64,000 bases of DNA. Origin: Sipunculus nudus (Eukaryota; Annelida; Sipuncula; Golfingiida; Sipunculidae). The notes under the pieces are model-generated. The model saw nothing but the letters and a program-made list of their open reading frames with translations. It did not search any database and was not told the origin of the DNA. The stretch is taken from positions 6,340,339 to 6,404,338 of the forward strand of contig CM049316.1 in assembly GCA_026874595.1 (NCBI GenBank), written 5' to 3'. A program made the position numbers and the translations under genes. Each line of letters begins with the position of its first letter. The stretch's first letter is position 1. This document shows, one piece after another, positions 48,914 through 60,551 of the stretch.

Positions 48914-49471
48914 ATATAGAATTGTCAAAAGAGGTTTCTTACTCAGGGTGTAAGATCTTGTAACTTTTTTGCAATTCTTTGGAATTAAATTTTACATTCC
49001 ATAGTGATTTGTGTGCTATATTGTGGGTTTAAAAAATAGAACATATTTTTATAATTAAAAAAAGTCAATTACCAAATAAAAAGGTGTGTTTCAGTATATT
49101 TTAGCATTTATTGTTACGAAATTAGTGAAATAAGATCTAAAATAATGACAATTCTAAGGTGTATATCCTGAGGTACATCCAAAGTGAAAATTTGTGGTTT
49201 TTAGCATTTTCATTGGATTCCATACCCTTGAAAATGTATGGTTTGACACTAAGATAACAGCCCTATGACCGATATTAGCCGAAATATGAGAAAAATAAGA
49301 TTTTCAAGGTTACTGCGGTGGCCATTTTTTTTCAATGGCCGTAGCTTCCAAAAGCCCCAATGGCCAGATTGTAGAAACCATAAAAGATGACCTATAGGCA
49401 TCAGGGTTGAGAAAATCAGGGTGTAGAAAATTCCCTCTGCGGGGGGAGCAAAGACCCCCTTGGCTCCAAGT
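48914..49471 (+). other. 3' flank of the XPG-like element
   Basis: Non-coding. An ATTAAA hexamer in GGAATTAAATTTTAC (48980-48994) could serve as polyadenylation signal. TGGCCATTTTTTTTCAATGGCC (49320-49341) forms a short inverted repeat. The segment ends at CTTGGCTCCAAG, a perfect 12-bp palindrome, directly before the satellite at 49472. I could not pair this end with the left side. Confidence 0.5.
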
Positions 49472-49909
49472 CTAATAATTGCACCACCCTCCACATAGTG
49501 CGGCACTCCTAGCAGTACCTCACCACGCTTCACATAGTGCAGCACCTCAGGCGTATCTTCACCATGGTCAACGCAGTACGGCACCCTGGACATGACCTTA
49601 CCACGCTTAACAAAGAACTAATAATTGCACCACCCTCCACATAGTGCGGCACTCCTAGCAGTACCTCACCACGCTTCACATAGTGCAGCACCTCAGGCGT
49701 ATCTTCACCATGGTCAACGCAGTACGGCACCCTGGACATGACCTTACCACGCTTAACAAAGAACTAATAATTGCACCACCCTCCACATAGTGCGGCACTC
49801 CTAGCAGTACCTCACCACGCTTCACATAGTGCAGCACCTCAGGCGTATCTTCACCATGGTCAACGCAGTACGGCACCCTGGACATGACCTTACCACGCTT
49901 AACAAAGAA
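49472..49909. repeat. 146-bp unit repeated exactly three times at the satellite junction
   Basis: Copies begin at 49472, 49618 and 49764, and I see no differences among them. Each consists of CTAATAATT (9 bp, foreign to the satellite) plus 137 bp of 39-bp satellite (37+39+39+22 bp), ending in TTAACAAAGAA. The first 9 bp directly follow the element's last bases, so the amplification captured junction sequence. Confidence 0.9.
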
Positions 49910-52900
49910 CGGAACCCTGGACATAACATCACCTCACTTGACATAATACGGCAACCTGGACATTTCCTTACCACGCTCAGCAAAGTACGGCACACCTGAC
50001 ATAAAACCTCACACCCGACATAGTACAGCACCCCGGACCACGCTCAACATGGTACCCCACCCCGGCCATTACCTTATCACGCTCAACATAGTATGGCGCT
50101 CCGGACATAACTTCACCACGCTCAAAATAGAACGGCACCAAGTTCATAACCTCTAAAATAATACGACACCTCTAACAAAAATTCACCACGCTCAACATAT
50201 TACGGCACCCCGTACATTTACTCACCACGCTCAACTTATTATGGCACCCCGGAAATTAACTAACCACGCATAACATATTACGGCACCCCGACATTTACTC
50301 ACCACGCTCAACATAGTATGGCACCTCGGACATTTACTCCCATGGCTCCACATATTAGGGCACCCCGGACATTAACTCACCACGCTCACCATGTTACGGC
50401 ACCCTAGACATTTACTCACCACGCTCAACAAAGTATGGTACCCCGGAAATTTACTTACCACGCTCAACATATTACGTCACTCCTGTCATAACTTCACCAC
50501 GCTTTACACAGAACGGCATCCCGTACATTTACTCAACATATTACGGCATTCCGGACATTTACACACCACGCTCAACATAGAATGGCATCCCGGACATTAC
50601 CTCACCACGCTCAACATAGAACGGCATCCCGGACATTACCTCACCACGCTCAACATAGAACGGCATCCCGTACATTACCTCACCACGCTCAACCTAGTAC
50701 AGCACCCCGGACATAACCTTACCTTCCTCAACATATTACGGCATTCCGGACATTTACACACCACGCTCAACATAGAATGGCATCCCGGACATTACCTCAC
50801 AACGCTCAACATAGACCGGCATCCTGTACATTACCTTACCACCCTCAACATATTACGGCATTCCGGACATTTACTCAACACGCTCAACATAGAACGGCAT
50901 CCCGGACATTACCTCACCATGCTCAACATAGAACGGCATCCCGTACATTACCTCACCAAGCTCAACCTAGTACAGCACCCCGGACATAACCTTACCACCC
51001 TCAATATATTACAGCATTCCGGACAATTACTCACCACGCTGAACATAGAACGGCATCCTGTACATTACCTCACCACGCTCAACATAGAACGGCATCCCGG
51101 ACATTACCTCACCACGCTCAACATAGAATGGCATCCCGTACATTACCTCACCAAGCTCAACCTAGTACAGCACCCCGGACATCACCTTACCACCCTCAAC
51201 ATATTACAGCATTCCGGACATTTACACACCACGCTCAACATAGAATGGCATCCCGTACATTACCTCACCACGCTCAACCTAGTACAGCACCCCGGACATA
51301 ACCTTACCTTCCTCAACATATTACGGCATTCCGGACATTTACACACCACGCTCAACATAGAATGGCATCCCGGACATTACCTCACCACGCTCAACATAGA
51401 ACGGCATCCTGTACATTACCTCACCACGCTCAACATAGAATGGCATCCCGTACATTACCTCACCACGCTCAACCTAGTACAGCACCCCGGACATAACCTT
51501 ACCTTCCTCAACATATTACGGCATTCCAGACATTTACACACCACGCTCAACATAGAATGGCATCCCGGACATTACCTCACAACGCTCAACATAGACCGGC
51601 ATCCTGTACATTACCTTACCACCCTCAACATATTACGGCATTCCGGACATTTACTCAACACGCTCAACATAGAACGGCATCCCGGACATTACCTCACCAT
51701 GCTCAACATAGAACGGCATCCCGTACATTACCTCACCAAGCTCAACCTAGTACAACACCCCGGACATAACCTTACCACCCTCAACATATTACAGCATTCC
51801 GGACAATTACTCACCACGCTCAACATAGAACGGCATCCCGGACATTACCTCACCACGCTCAACATAGAATGGCATCCCGTACATTACCTCACCACGCTCA
51901 ACCTAGTACAGCACCCCGGACATAACCTTACCTTCCTCAACATATTACGGCATTCCGGACATTTACACACCACGCTCAACATAGAATGGCATCCCGGACA
52001 TTACCTCACCACGCTGAACATAGAACGGCATCCTGTACATTACCTCACCACGCTCAACCTAGTACAGCACCCCGGACATAACCTTACCACCCTCAACATA
52101 TTACGGCATTCCGGATATTTACTCACCACGCTCAACATAGAACGGCATCCCGGACATTACCTCACCACGCTCAACATAGAACGGCATCCTGTACATTACC
52201 TCACCACGCTCAACACAGAACGGCATCCCGGACATTGCCTTACCACGCTCAACATAGAACGGCATCCTGTACATTACCTCACCACGCTCAACATAGAACG
52301 GCATTCCGGACATTACCTCACCACGCTCAACATAGAACGGCATCCCGTACATTACCTCACCAAGCTCAACCTAGTACAGCACCCCGGACATAACCTTACC
52401 ACCCTCAACATATTACAGCATTCCGGACATTTACACACCACGCTCAACATAGAACGGCATCCCGGACATTACCTCACCACGCTCAACATATAATGGCATC
52501 CCGTATATTACCTCACCACGCTCAACCTAGTACAGCACCCCGGACATAACCTTACCTTCCTCAAAATATTACGGCATTCCGGACATTTACACACCACGCT
52601 CAACATAGAATGGCATCCCGGACATTACCTCACCACGCTGAACATAGAACGGCATCCTGTACATTACCTCACCACGCTCAACCTAGTACAGCACCCCGGA
52701 CATAACCTTACCACCCTCAACATATTACGGCATTCCGGATATTTACTCACCACGCTCAACATAGAACGGCATCCCGGACATTACCTCACCACGCTCAACA
52801 TAGAACGGCATCCTGTACATTACCTCACCACGCTCAACACAGAACGGCATCCCGGACATTGCCTTACCACGCTCAACATAGAACGGCATCCTGTACATTA

Positions 52901-54270
52901 CCTCACCACGCTCAACATAGAACGGCATCCCGGACATTACCTCACCACGCTCAACATAGAACGGCATCGCGTACATTACCTCACCAAGCTCATCCTAGTA
53001 CAGCACCCCTGACATCACCTTACCACCCTCAACATATTACAGCATTCCGGACATTTACACACCACGCTCAACATAGAATGGCATCCCGTACATTACCTCA
53101 CCACGCTCAACCTAGTACAGCACCCCGGACATAACCTTACCTTCCTCAACATATTACGGCATTCCGGACATTTACACACCACGCTCAACATAGAATGGCA
53201 TCCCGGACATTACCTCACCACGCTCAACATAGAACGGCATCCTGTACATTACCTCACCACGCTCAACACAGAACGGCATCCCGTACATTACCTCACCACG
53301 CTCAACCTAGTACAGCACCCCGGACATAACCTTACCACCCTCAACATATTACAGCATTCCGGACATTTACACACCACGCTCAACATAGAATGGCATCCCG
53401 GACATTACCTCACCACGCTCAACATAGAACGGCATCCTATACATTACCTCACCACGCTCAACCTAGTACAGCACCCCGGACATAACCTTACCACACTCAA
53501 CATATTACAGCATTCCGGACATTTACACACCACGCTCAACATAGAACGGCATCCCGTACATTACCTCACCACGCTCAACACAGAACGGCACCCCGGACAT
53601 TGCCTTACCACGCTCAACATAGTACAGCACCCGGGACCACGCTCAACATAGTACGGCATCCCGTATTTTTACTCACCACGCTCAACATAGTGGGGCACCC
53701 GGGACCACGCTCAGCATAGTGCGGTATCCCGGACATTACCTCACCACGCTCAACATAGTACAGCACTCAACATAGAACGGCATCCCGTACATAACCTCAC
53801 CACGCTCAACATAGAACGGCATCCCGGACATTGCCTTACCACGCTCAACATAGTACAGCACCCGGGACCACGCTCAACATGGTACGGTACCCCGGACATT
53901 ACCTTACCACGCTCAACATATTACGGCATCCCGTACACTTACTCACCATGCGCAACATAGTGCGGCACCCCGGGCATTTACTCGCAACGCCCAACATAGT
54001 ACAGAACCCTGGCCATTACTTCATCACACTCAACATAGAAGGGTACCCCGGACATAACCTCACCTTTCTGTACATAGTAAGGCACCTAGACAATAATCTC
54101 AGCACGCTTAACATGGTACGGCATCCCGGACATAACCTCAATATAGTAGGGTACCCCGAACATAATCGCATCACGCTCAACACGGTACGGTTTTCGGGGA
54201 TCAGCTAACCACGACCACCATAGTACAGGACCCAGGACATTAACTCAAACGCTCTAAAAATATGGCACTC
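49910..54270 (+). repeat. 39-bp satellite array (about 110 units)
   Basis: Unit: CCTCACCACGCTCAACATAG followed by AACGGCATCCCGGACATTA, with variants. 39 bp is 13 codons, so the frame never shifts and an uninterrupted 700-codon frame (50391-52493) appears. It encodes only LTTLNIERHPGHY-type repeats and has no sign of being a gene. Edges (49910-50550 and 53640-54270) are more diverged than the centre. Confidence 0.95.
50540..53030. repeat. Higher-order structure in the 39-bp satellite: 780-bp and 624-bp duplications
   Basis: Blocks of about 560 bp at 50540 and 51320 are offset by exactly 780 bp (20 units). Within them 50761-50940 and 51541-51720 are identical. A second block pair near 51937-52400 and 52561-53030 is offset by 624 bp (16 units). 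Locally, four unit types (..CGGACATTA, ..CGTACATTA, CCTAGTACAGC.., ATATTACGGCATT..) follow each other in 4- or 5-unit cycles. Confidence 0.9.
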
Positions 54271-54339
54271 TGGGTATGAATGTTGAATCCTAAAAAAATG
54301 GAAATATTGATAAAAATCCCTTCTATTTTTCCTTGTATG

Positions 54340-54650
54340 ATAACTAGTGGCCCATGGGCCATCACGCTCAGCTGATTTCAATGGGGGAGGCTAAACAAGG
54401 GAGTGGTTATTTCAGTTCCTTTTTTTTAAATCAAACTCCTGGACAAAGCATTTCTCTGCCTGTCTGAATACCAGGCCTGATCAATCTCTGATACCTTCTG
54501 AATGATATCATGTGTATCCTTAGTTTTTCCTTTGTACCAATACTTAAAGTTACCACTTCGTGACATGTTCACATACTTCACATAATATAGGTCACAGTGA
54601 CATTTTTTTCAGGTGTCCGGGAAATTTTTACAGGTACCTCCCTTGATCTT
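54340..54650 (-). repeat. Dispersed repeat family E, inverted end fragment (copy 3)
   Basis: AGTGGCCCATGGGCCATCAC followed by GCTCAGCTGATTTCAA is the reverse complement of the family E terminal signature. It is followed by CACAGTGACA and related phrases of the E subrepeats, so only the 3' end is present, in the opposite orientation. Confidence 0.65.
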
Positions 54651-54890
54651 AATCGAATTAGAAGTTTCTATCTTGTGCATTATGTCCATAGACTCTTAAT
54701 TAGAAATTCCCTAATTATTTCATTGTATCTTACTCATACTAGGGATTTTTGTCTCGTGCATTGTGTGCACAGATTCATAATTGAAAATTCCCTAGCTGTT
54801 GAACTACATCGTACTCAAAATTAGAGGTTTCTGTCTTGTGCATAAATTCTCAATCATAAATTGCTTAGTTGTTGAATTGTATGTGATTTA
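54640..54890. repeat. 81-82-bp tandem repeat, 2.6 copies
   Basis: CTTGTGCAT at 54672, CTCGTGCAT at 54753 and CTTGTGCAT at 54835 mark the period. ATTAGAAATTCCCTA and ATTGAAAATTCCCTA are the conserved second half. The 75-codon frame over it is an artefact. Confidence 0.8.
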
Positions 54891-55314
54891 ATAAGATCTT
54901 GTATTAGTTGTACTGTGTACTATATAACTGAACAAGTGTAGACAAAAATTAATTTGGGCATAGGTGTCTATGTGCCAAGTTTGAAAGATCTGACACAGGG
55001 GATTAGAATAAATATGTTTGATCAGTTGTAAATGGGGAAAATGAGGTTTTATGGCCAACAGCTCACAAAATGGGCCACAGTTACTTAATATCAGGTGTGC
55101 AAGAACTTCACTTCACTGGTGATTTTGACACTGATACCTACTTTCAGCTTCAATATGAACTAAAATATTACAAGAAGTGACCTATATTTATCGCTGCAGG
55201 ACAGGATATAAAATACATCAAATTGTCCATATAAACAGCAATTTTATTTCCGGTAATTTTTAGTCTATCTAAAGTAGTATCAAATTTAATACCATTACTA
55301 TGAAAGAGTCAAAT
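54891..55314. other. 3' side of the Helentron; terminus not defined
   Basis: Non-coding sequence between the tandem repeat and the last Helentron codon. The element's 3' end should lie here on the minus strand, but I could not point to a terminal hairpin and end motif with confidence. Confidence 0.4.
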
Positions 55315-56250
55315 TCATTGTGAACCAATATCAAAATTATCAGTCAAGATGAAACTGGAAAAACTAGTTGGAACAATAGAGAACAAGACTTTATGATCAG
55401 ACCATGTGGTCTCTATAGTTGAAGCTGTAGCATCAGGGAAGTTTGAAAATACCAGATCGATAAGACTCCCATGATCAGTTGTCTTTTCTGTTACAAGTTG
55501 TTGAGAGTGCAGAAGATGTGAAAGATCATTCAAGGCTGATATATTGTTGTGTACTAACATCTATATTGAAATCTCCCATTACTAACAATGGTTGTTGGAT
55601 ATCAACATGTGTCATAAGCTGGGCAAGCTTGGATTTAAAGTCAGACAGTTTTGACTGAGGGGATCTTTACACACTAATCAGTTGTAAATAAGAGCTCGGA
55701 GTATTAATTATTAATACAGATGCATCAATGTTTCCATTAGACTGATGATGCACTACAGTGAATGGGCAGAGGTCTTTGTGCACATAGAATGCTAATCCAT
55801 AGTGTGGTCTTGTTGAAGGACATGTTGAACCTGTTATTTGATGATCATTTCGTATCAGTTGGAAATTTGGGATAGAATATGAATCATCAGTATCAAAGGA
55901 ACACAAACGAGTTTCAGCCAAAGCAATGATATGGGCATCAAGGATATGACAATCGGAAATAACATCTGTGAAATGCAAATGAAGAGATCTTGTGTTATGG
56001 TATATTATCTTGAGTGTATCAATTGGTACAGATGTTGGTGGTATGAAATTAAGAGCAAGTTTAGCATCATTACGGAATCTGGCCATTTCATTTGTCACCT
56101 GGGGATCAGTTGATATTTTGTATTCATCTAAATTTAATACATGCAAGCCATCCATATTTCTTACCCTGCTCAAAGCAACATAATGTGCAGCCTTAGTTTT
56201 CTGGTACTTGTCATATCCACTACCACCTGATCGAGTGAACTGCTTTGTGC
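55315..56250 (-). pseudogene. Helicase motif VI fused to AP-endonuclease-like domain
   Basis: The frame entering at 56362 reads AAHYVALSRVRNMDGLHVLN (helicase motif VI), a linker, then LKIIYHNTRSLHLHFTDV, HIIALAETRL (catalytic Glu), RPHYGLAFYVHKDL, a stop near 55667, PLLVMGDFNIDV, a frame change at about 55560, LVTEKTTDHGSLIDLVFSN and TWSDHKVLFSIV. The set of Asn, AETR, GDFN and SDH motifs is that of the exonuclease-endonuclease-phosphatase fold. This C-terminal endonuclease is the hallmark of Helentrons and is thought to derive from a LINE. Confidence 0.9.
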
Positions 56251-57603
56251 CTTCCATATTGTTTTTGCAGCACCAATTTTTAATGGAAACTGAGAACGAG
56301 TTACTAGTATATGTCTCCTGCCTGTATGGAATGTGCATTTGGTGACAAAAAGTGGTGTCCATTCTTTTGATATAGCTGGAGTGTAAAAGGCGGCATAATT
56401 TCTCCTGGTGTCTGAGCCAATGTTTGAATCTTCAAACTGAAGCCAAAGAATGCTGGGTACAGTTTTGCTATGCAGGTAGTGTATGTGCTTCAATATACAA
56501 GAACAACCATTAGTGATTTCATCTTGAACTGCAACATTGCATACGATATCATATGGTAAACCAACAGCAATCTGAAGCATTTTCAGCAGTCCTGCAGTTT
56601 CTGATGGGTTATCTGGTATTCTTGAAAGTACATCTTTCTTCACATCATCTGTCACATCTGTTACTACTGTGTCAATTGCAGTAATTATTACTTTAGTTGT
56701 GTTTGTACACTTGAAAATTTGCATATTATGATTGTCGACACTGGTGTTGTTTGTGAACAAATGAGTAGTTCCTGATGGATATGAACTGTCATGACCAACA
56801 AGACAAGATTTTAGGGTATCAATGTCAGCTTTCGTGTGTTGTCCTTCACGTAGCCTGTTCAAAAGTTCTGCAAAATCATGATCATTTTTTTGCCGCATGA
56901 TTTCAGTTAGTTCATACATATGAAAACTGTTTGCCCACAGGTTGAGTGCAAGAGGTCCATAGTTGTCAGACAAGTTCTTGAAAATCCAGTTGTCCATTAC
57001 TGGCTGAAGTTGGAAGATGTCTCCAATAACAATCACATGGATACCACCAAATGGTTCTTTGTTGCCTTTAATTTCTTGGAGCCGCAAATTTACAAAATTG
57101 AACATGCGATTTCCTACCATGCTTACTTCATCAATCATTAACACCTGAAGGTGTCCATACTGTGTCCGCAGTGTATTCAGTATGTCAGATGACAATTTTC
57201 TGTAATAAAATCCTTTGTTTGGATCGATTCGAAAAGCATTATGTAATGTGGATCCATGGACATTATAAGCAGCCTTTCCTGTAGGTGCAGTGATCAGTAT
57301 CTTGCACTCCAATGGATTTTCACCCTCAGTTCCACATAAGTGACGATGCAAGGCTTGAAAGAGAGCTCTTAGCAAAACTGATTTACCAACACCTGCCCCA
57401 CCAGTAATGAATAGGTGTAAAGGCATAGTCGAACATTTTACATGTTTGGTAATGTGTTTGAATACTGTTAGTTGTTTTTCATTTAGACCCTGTATTAACT
57501 GTCTGTACTCTGCATCAGGTATTCTACCAGGCATTGTTAGTGGTTCTTGTGCAGTGCTTCTTTGTGGCAGTCCAAGATCAGTTGTCAAATCATAGATTTT
57601 CAA
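56170..57603 (-). pseudogene. Helentron Pif1-type helicase domain
   Basis: 477 codons without interruption. Walker A GGAGVGKS at residues 68-75, TAPTGKAAYNVHGSTLHNAF at 105-124, Walker B LMIDEVSM at 155-162, GDIFQLQPV at 194-202 and ELTEIMRQ near 232. This is a 5'-3' superfamily 1B helicase that unwinds the strand displaced during rolling-circle transfer. All motifs up to here look intact. The frame ends just before motif VI, which lies in the next frame (56362 onward), so a single small indel around 56190-56230 is implied. Confidence 0.95.
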
Positions 57604-57735
57604 ATGATCTGACCTTTCTGGGTCTAAAAAGGAAAATTCTTCACTGGGAACTGGTTGTTGAATTGCATCTTCATTCTCTGCATGTTCTGTTGTAGGAGCT
57701 ATCTGTGCATATTCAGTTTCATGGTCATGTTCAGC

Positions 57736-58509
57736 TTAGTCCTGTGCTTCTTGTAGAACATCTGCATTATGCTCATACTGTTTTCTTTTGAATTCAATTT
57801 GTATTTTGTTCTTGTTATATTGTTCCGAGTATGTTTGTGAACCATTTAAAAGGTCTTTGGTTTCATCTCTCCATGATGTGAACAACTGTAGCCTTTCCAC
57901 AAAGCAGTTTTCCGGGTCTATTTTCTCAGTATAGCGGACATATCTTAGAACTCTGGGAACCTGTCTTTGAGTGTATGTTGTACCATTTGGTAAGGTGATA
58001 CTGAGCTTTTCTCCTGGGTTTACCTTAGCATTTGCTTCATTTTCATCCGTGATGTTATGATCATCAGTGTTGTCATGGAATGCATCATCTGCTCTTTCCA
58101 CTGGGTATTTGATATTAATCTGTGATGCAAAGTCAGCCAGACACCAATTTTCAAATGCTTTTGGTCGATTTGAATATCTGTCAATGATATTATTTGCCGC
58201 TATGTCTGTTGAATCATGTGGGAGATGTTGAAGCTGTTCTTTACTTTTAAGTAGAAAAGTTCTTTCATCTGGAGGAGCAGTGGGTACAAATATTACATTC
58301 CTGGTGGCTCTTGTCATTGGAAGTTGTAATACTAGATACGCTGCTTCCTGAGCACTTATTTCCACAGCATTTAAAAACTGATTTCCCATATCTCTCACCT
58401 GCTGTCTGAGAGTTTTTCCCCCTTTCCTAGCTTCTTTGCAAGCAGCATCTAACAAAGCACTCTTTCCCTTTGACTTTTGCTGACATAGGAAACTATGTAT
58501 GTTGCACAT
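57736..58509 (-). pseudogene. Helentron Rep-helicase linker region
   Basis: 257 codons. After a frame change within the SKS.GK segment it continues ALLDAACKEARKGGKTLRQQ, VEISAQEAAYLVLQLPMTRA, NVIFVPTAPPDERTFLL and CLADFASQINIKYP. These lines connect the Rep tyrosines to the helicase in Helitron/Helentron proteins. The second half is acidic and less conserved, and ends at a stop at 57736. A further 130 bp lies before the helicase frame opens. Confidence 0.85.
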
Positions 58510-59303
58510 GCATATGGATCAAGTATAAACTGAAGGTCATGGTTGGCTTTCCATGCAGTAAACAAAAGTCTTATGTATCCGTTGGTTTTTATTTCAGATG
58601 GTGACCTTTTGAGGAACTCTTTTGGACCTTTAATAGATGTACGCAAGGCCATGTAGTAATCATCAAGAGACAGTTCTAGAGAGCTCAGGAAATCATGAAA
58701 GGATAGGTCATTGTCAACATTTAAGCTTGCAAGTGTCTGAGAGATCTTTTGGTAGTTCTGGTTGTGTTTTTCATCAACTTCGGTGTCATGAGGTGCAAGG
58801 ATTTTAGTTTCTGGCATGGGTGGCAATGGAAAGTTAAAACGACAAATTGGCTTTCCATTCTTTCTACAAGACCTGGAGTGTCTGTGTGTTTGTAGACCTA
58901 TTAGATCCTGATGGTCGTCATCATTCTTGGAGCAGATAACATGCTCATCAATGTATTTGGTGACAGTATCTTCTTCATGTTGACCAATATGGGTGCATTC
59001 TCAATCCACATAAGCATATGAATATGTGGAGAGCCACGTTGCTGAAATTCAACTCTGTAAAAAAGTCTTTGAGCTTTCCAAGAGGTGAATGTGTACTTTG
59101 TAAGATGCAGCACAGCGCACACAAGTTACAGGATCTGCCTTAACCAAGCGCGTTTGATTTACCCAATACATTTGTTTGATATAATCACTTGAATACGTTC
59201 TGCCATCAATCAGTTTACCAAGCATGATCAGCAGGTATTCCCAATGGGTGTCTGCAGCTGAAAGAGATACAAACCATGTTGGCAATCCTAGTTGTCTAAT
59301 CAT
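58449..59303 (-). pseudogene. Helentron Rep (HUH) nuclease core
   Basis: Three overlapping frames cover the core. 59303 onward gives IRQLGLPTWFVSLSAADTHW. 59122 onward gives [20 protein letters not shown], with the HUH motif HIH at 59018-59026 (both His intact). 58826-58449 gives LDPYACATYIVSYVSKSQRE, the Y-x3-Y-x2-K segment holding the nucleophilic tyrosines (about 58484-58502). This is a rolling-circle nuclease that nicks and joins single-stranded ends. Frame breaks near 59080, 58900 and 58480 prevent a continuous product. Confidence 0.9.
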
Positions 59304-59315
59304 TGCAAAGAGGTG

Positions 59316-59693
59316 TTATTTACGTGCTTCAAAATATGGAGGGGAACCTCTTATGGATCTGAATATTCGGTAGCCCTCATCCAACCTTGTCAACTCATGA
59401 ACTTTGCTTTCATTCAAGACATCCTGGACAGCATATTTCTTCCCTTTAGTTTTGATTCGACGAATAGCTAGGCTAACCTTTCCTGTAATTTGTTCTATTT
59501 GTAATTTCTTCATTTTGTAAAAAAGTTTTGGAACATTTGCAGCAACTCTGCGATCAAGTGTTCTTAGTTCCCATTTGCAAATGTCACTGTAATGAACAGA
59601 AGTTTTTCTTTCAGCACTGTCTAATCTCCTTTGCCCACAAAATACTGAAGGAAATGACATATATTCTGAGTCTTTGTCTTGGAACAGACTCAA
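59316..59693 (-). pseudogene. Helentron pre-Rep region (Helitron-like N)
   Basis: 125 codons: EYMSFPSVFCGQRR, SVHYSDICKWELRTLDRR, VPKLFYKMKKLQIEQITGKV and LDEGYRIFRSIRGSPPYFEA. These are the conserved lines before the catalytic Rep core in Helentron proteins. A stop and frame break near 59316 separates it from IRQLGLPTWFVSLSAAD, which in intact proteins follows within about a dozen residues. Confidence 0.85.
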
Positions 59694-59879
59694 AGGTTTC
59701 TGTCCTTCTCAAGGAGCTACTGATATTATGTCATTCCCTGTGAGTTCAGCATCATCAAGCATGGTATCTGTAATTTCTGCTTGATCATCTTCATGTATCT
59801 CTTCAAAGTGGTCATCATCAGATACATTATCTTCCACTGAATTGTCAGTTGTTACACCAGGTTCATGCTCTAGTGAATT

Positions 59880-60551
59880 TTAGGAAGTTTGAAGCCAGTT
59901 ACTATTTATTGTAATGTTGGCATCTTTGTACAACTGACTATGTCTCATCAAGTAGTGTAGTGCACTTAATATCACAGCTAGACTTACATTCTGGGTGCAT
60001 TCAACGTTTTTGTACTCAAGTTTACGCTTTAAATTGATTGGTATGGTAGCAGTGGAGTCTGACGTGCGTGGTAACATATCTACAGTGGTTTCAATCTGGG
60101 TAGGAACATTGACCAATGATCCTTTCAGTGACAACTGTGAACCTCTAGGTACTTCTCGTATTTGCATAAACGGTTTGCGTAATGCAACAAGCCTTTCTTC
60201 TTGGGGATACAAATCCAATTCAGGTGGTTTTTCTGGAAACTGCATTCCATTTAATACAGATAGCTTTGGAGTCTTGTGGCATTTGAGAGCATCAAGGCAA
60301 GTTGTGCATAACCACTGTTTATTCTCCACCGATTTTACATCTGTAATATGTGTAGCTAGGAAAGTGGGATCTATTCTGTCTGGACAGCTATTAGAATTCT
60401 TTACTGAGTGTTTGAACCATGTCTGATTACAACAACAGCAGACATATATGGGACCTTCAGATATTGTAGTATGAAATTTCTGTATACATTCTCTAAGGTC
60501 TGCACCCTGTTTTCTCTTCAGATTAATTGCTTTTTCACTTTGTCTGTACAA
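59880..60551 (-). pseudogene. Helentron N-terminal Cys-rich domain (DUF6570-type)
   Basis: 223 codons continuous. GPIYVCCCCNQTWFKHSV (about residues 33-50) and WLCTTCLDALKCHKTPKLSV (about 80-99) are paired CxxC motifs. Then NGMQFPEKPPELDLYPQEER, FMQIREVPRGSQLSLKGSLV and RKLEYKNVECTQNV follow, ending SNWLQTS with a stop. This is the domain commonly found upstream of the Helitron Rep region in invertebrate and fish Helentrons. The stop at 59880 separates it from the next block, and 59700-59879 encodes an acidic linker in another frame. Confidence 0.85.

Noticed and set aside
50391-52493. 700-codon plus-strand open frame of 13-residue repeats
   Set aside because: 39-bp unit equals 13 codons, so openness is automatic. 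No start context, no unique domain, and the minus strand is open too.
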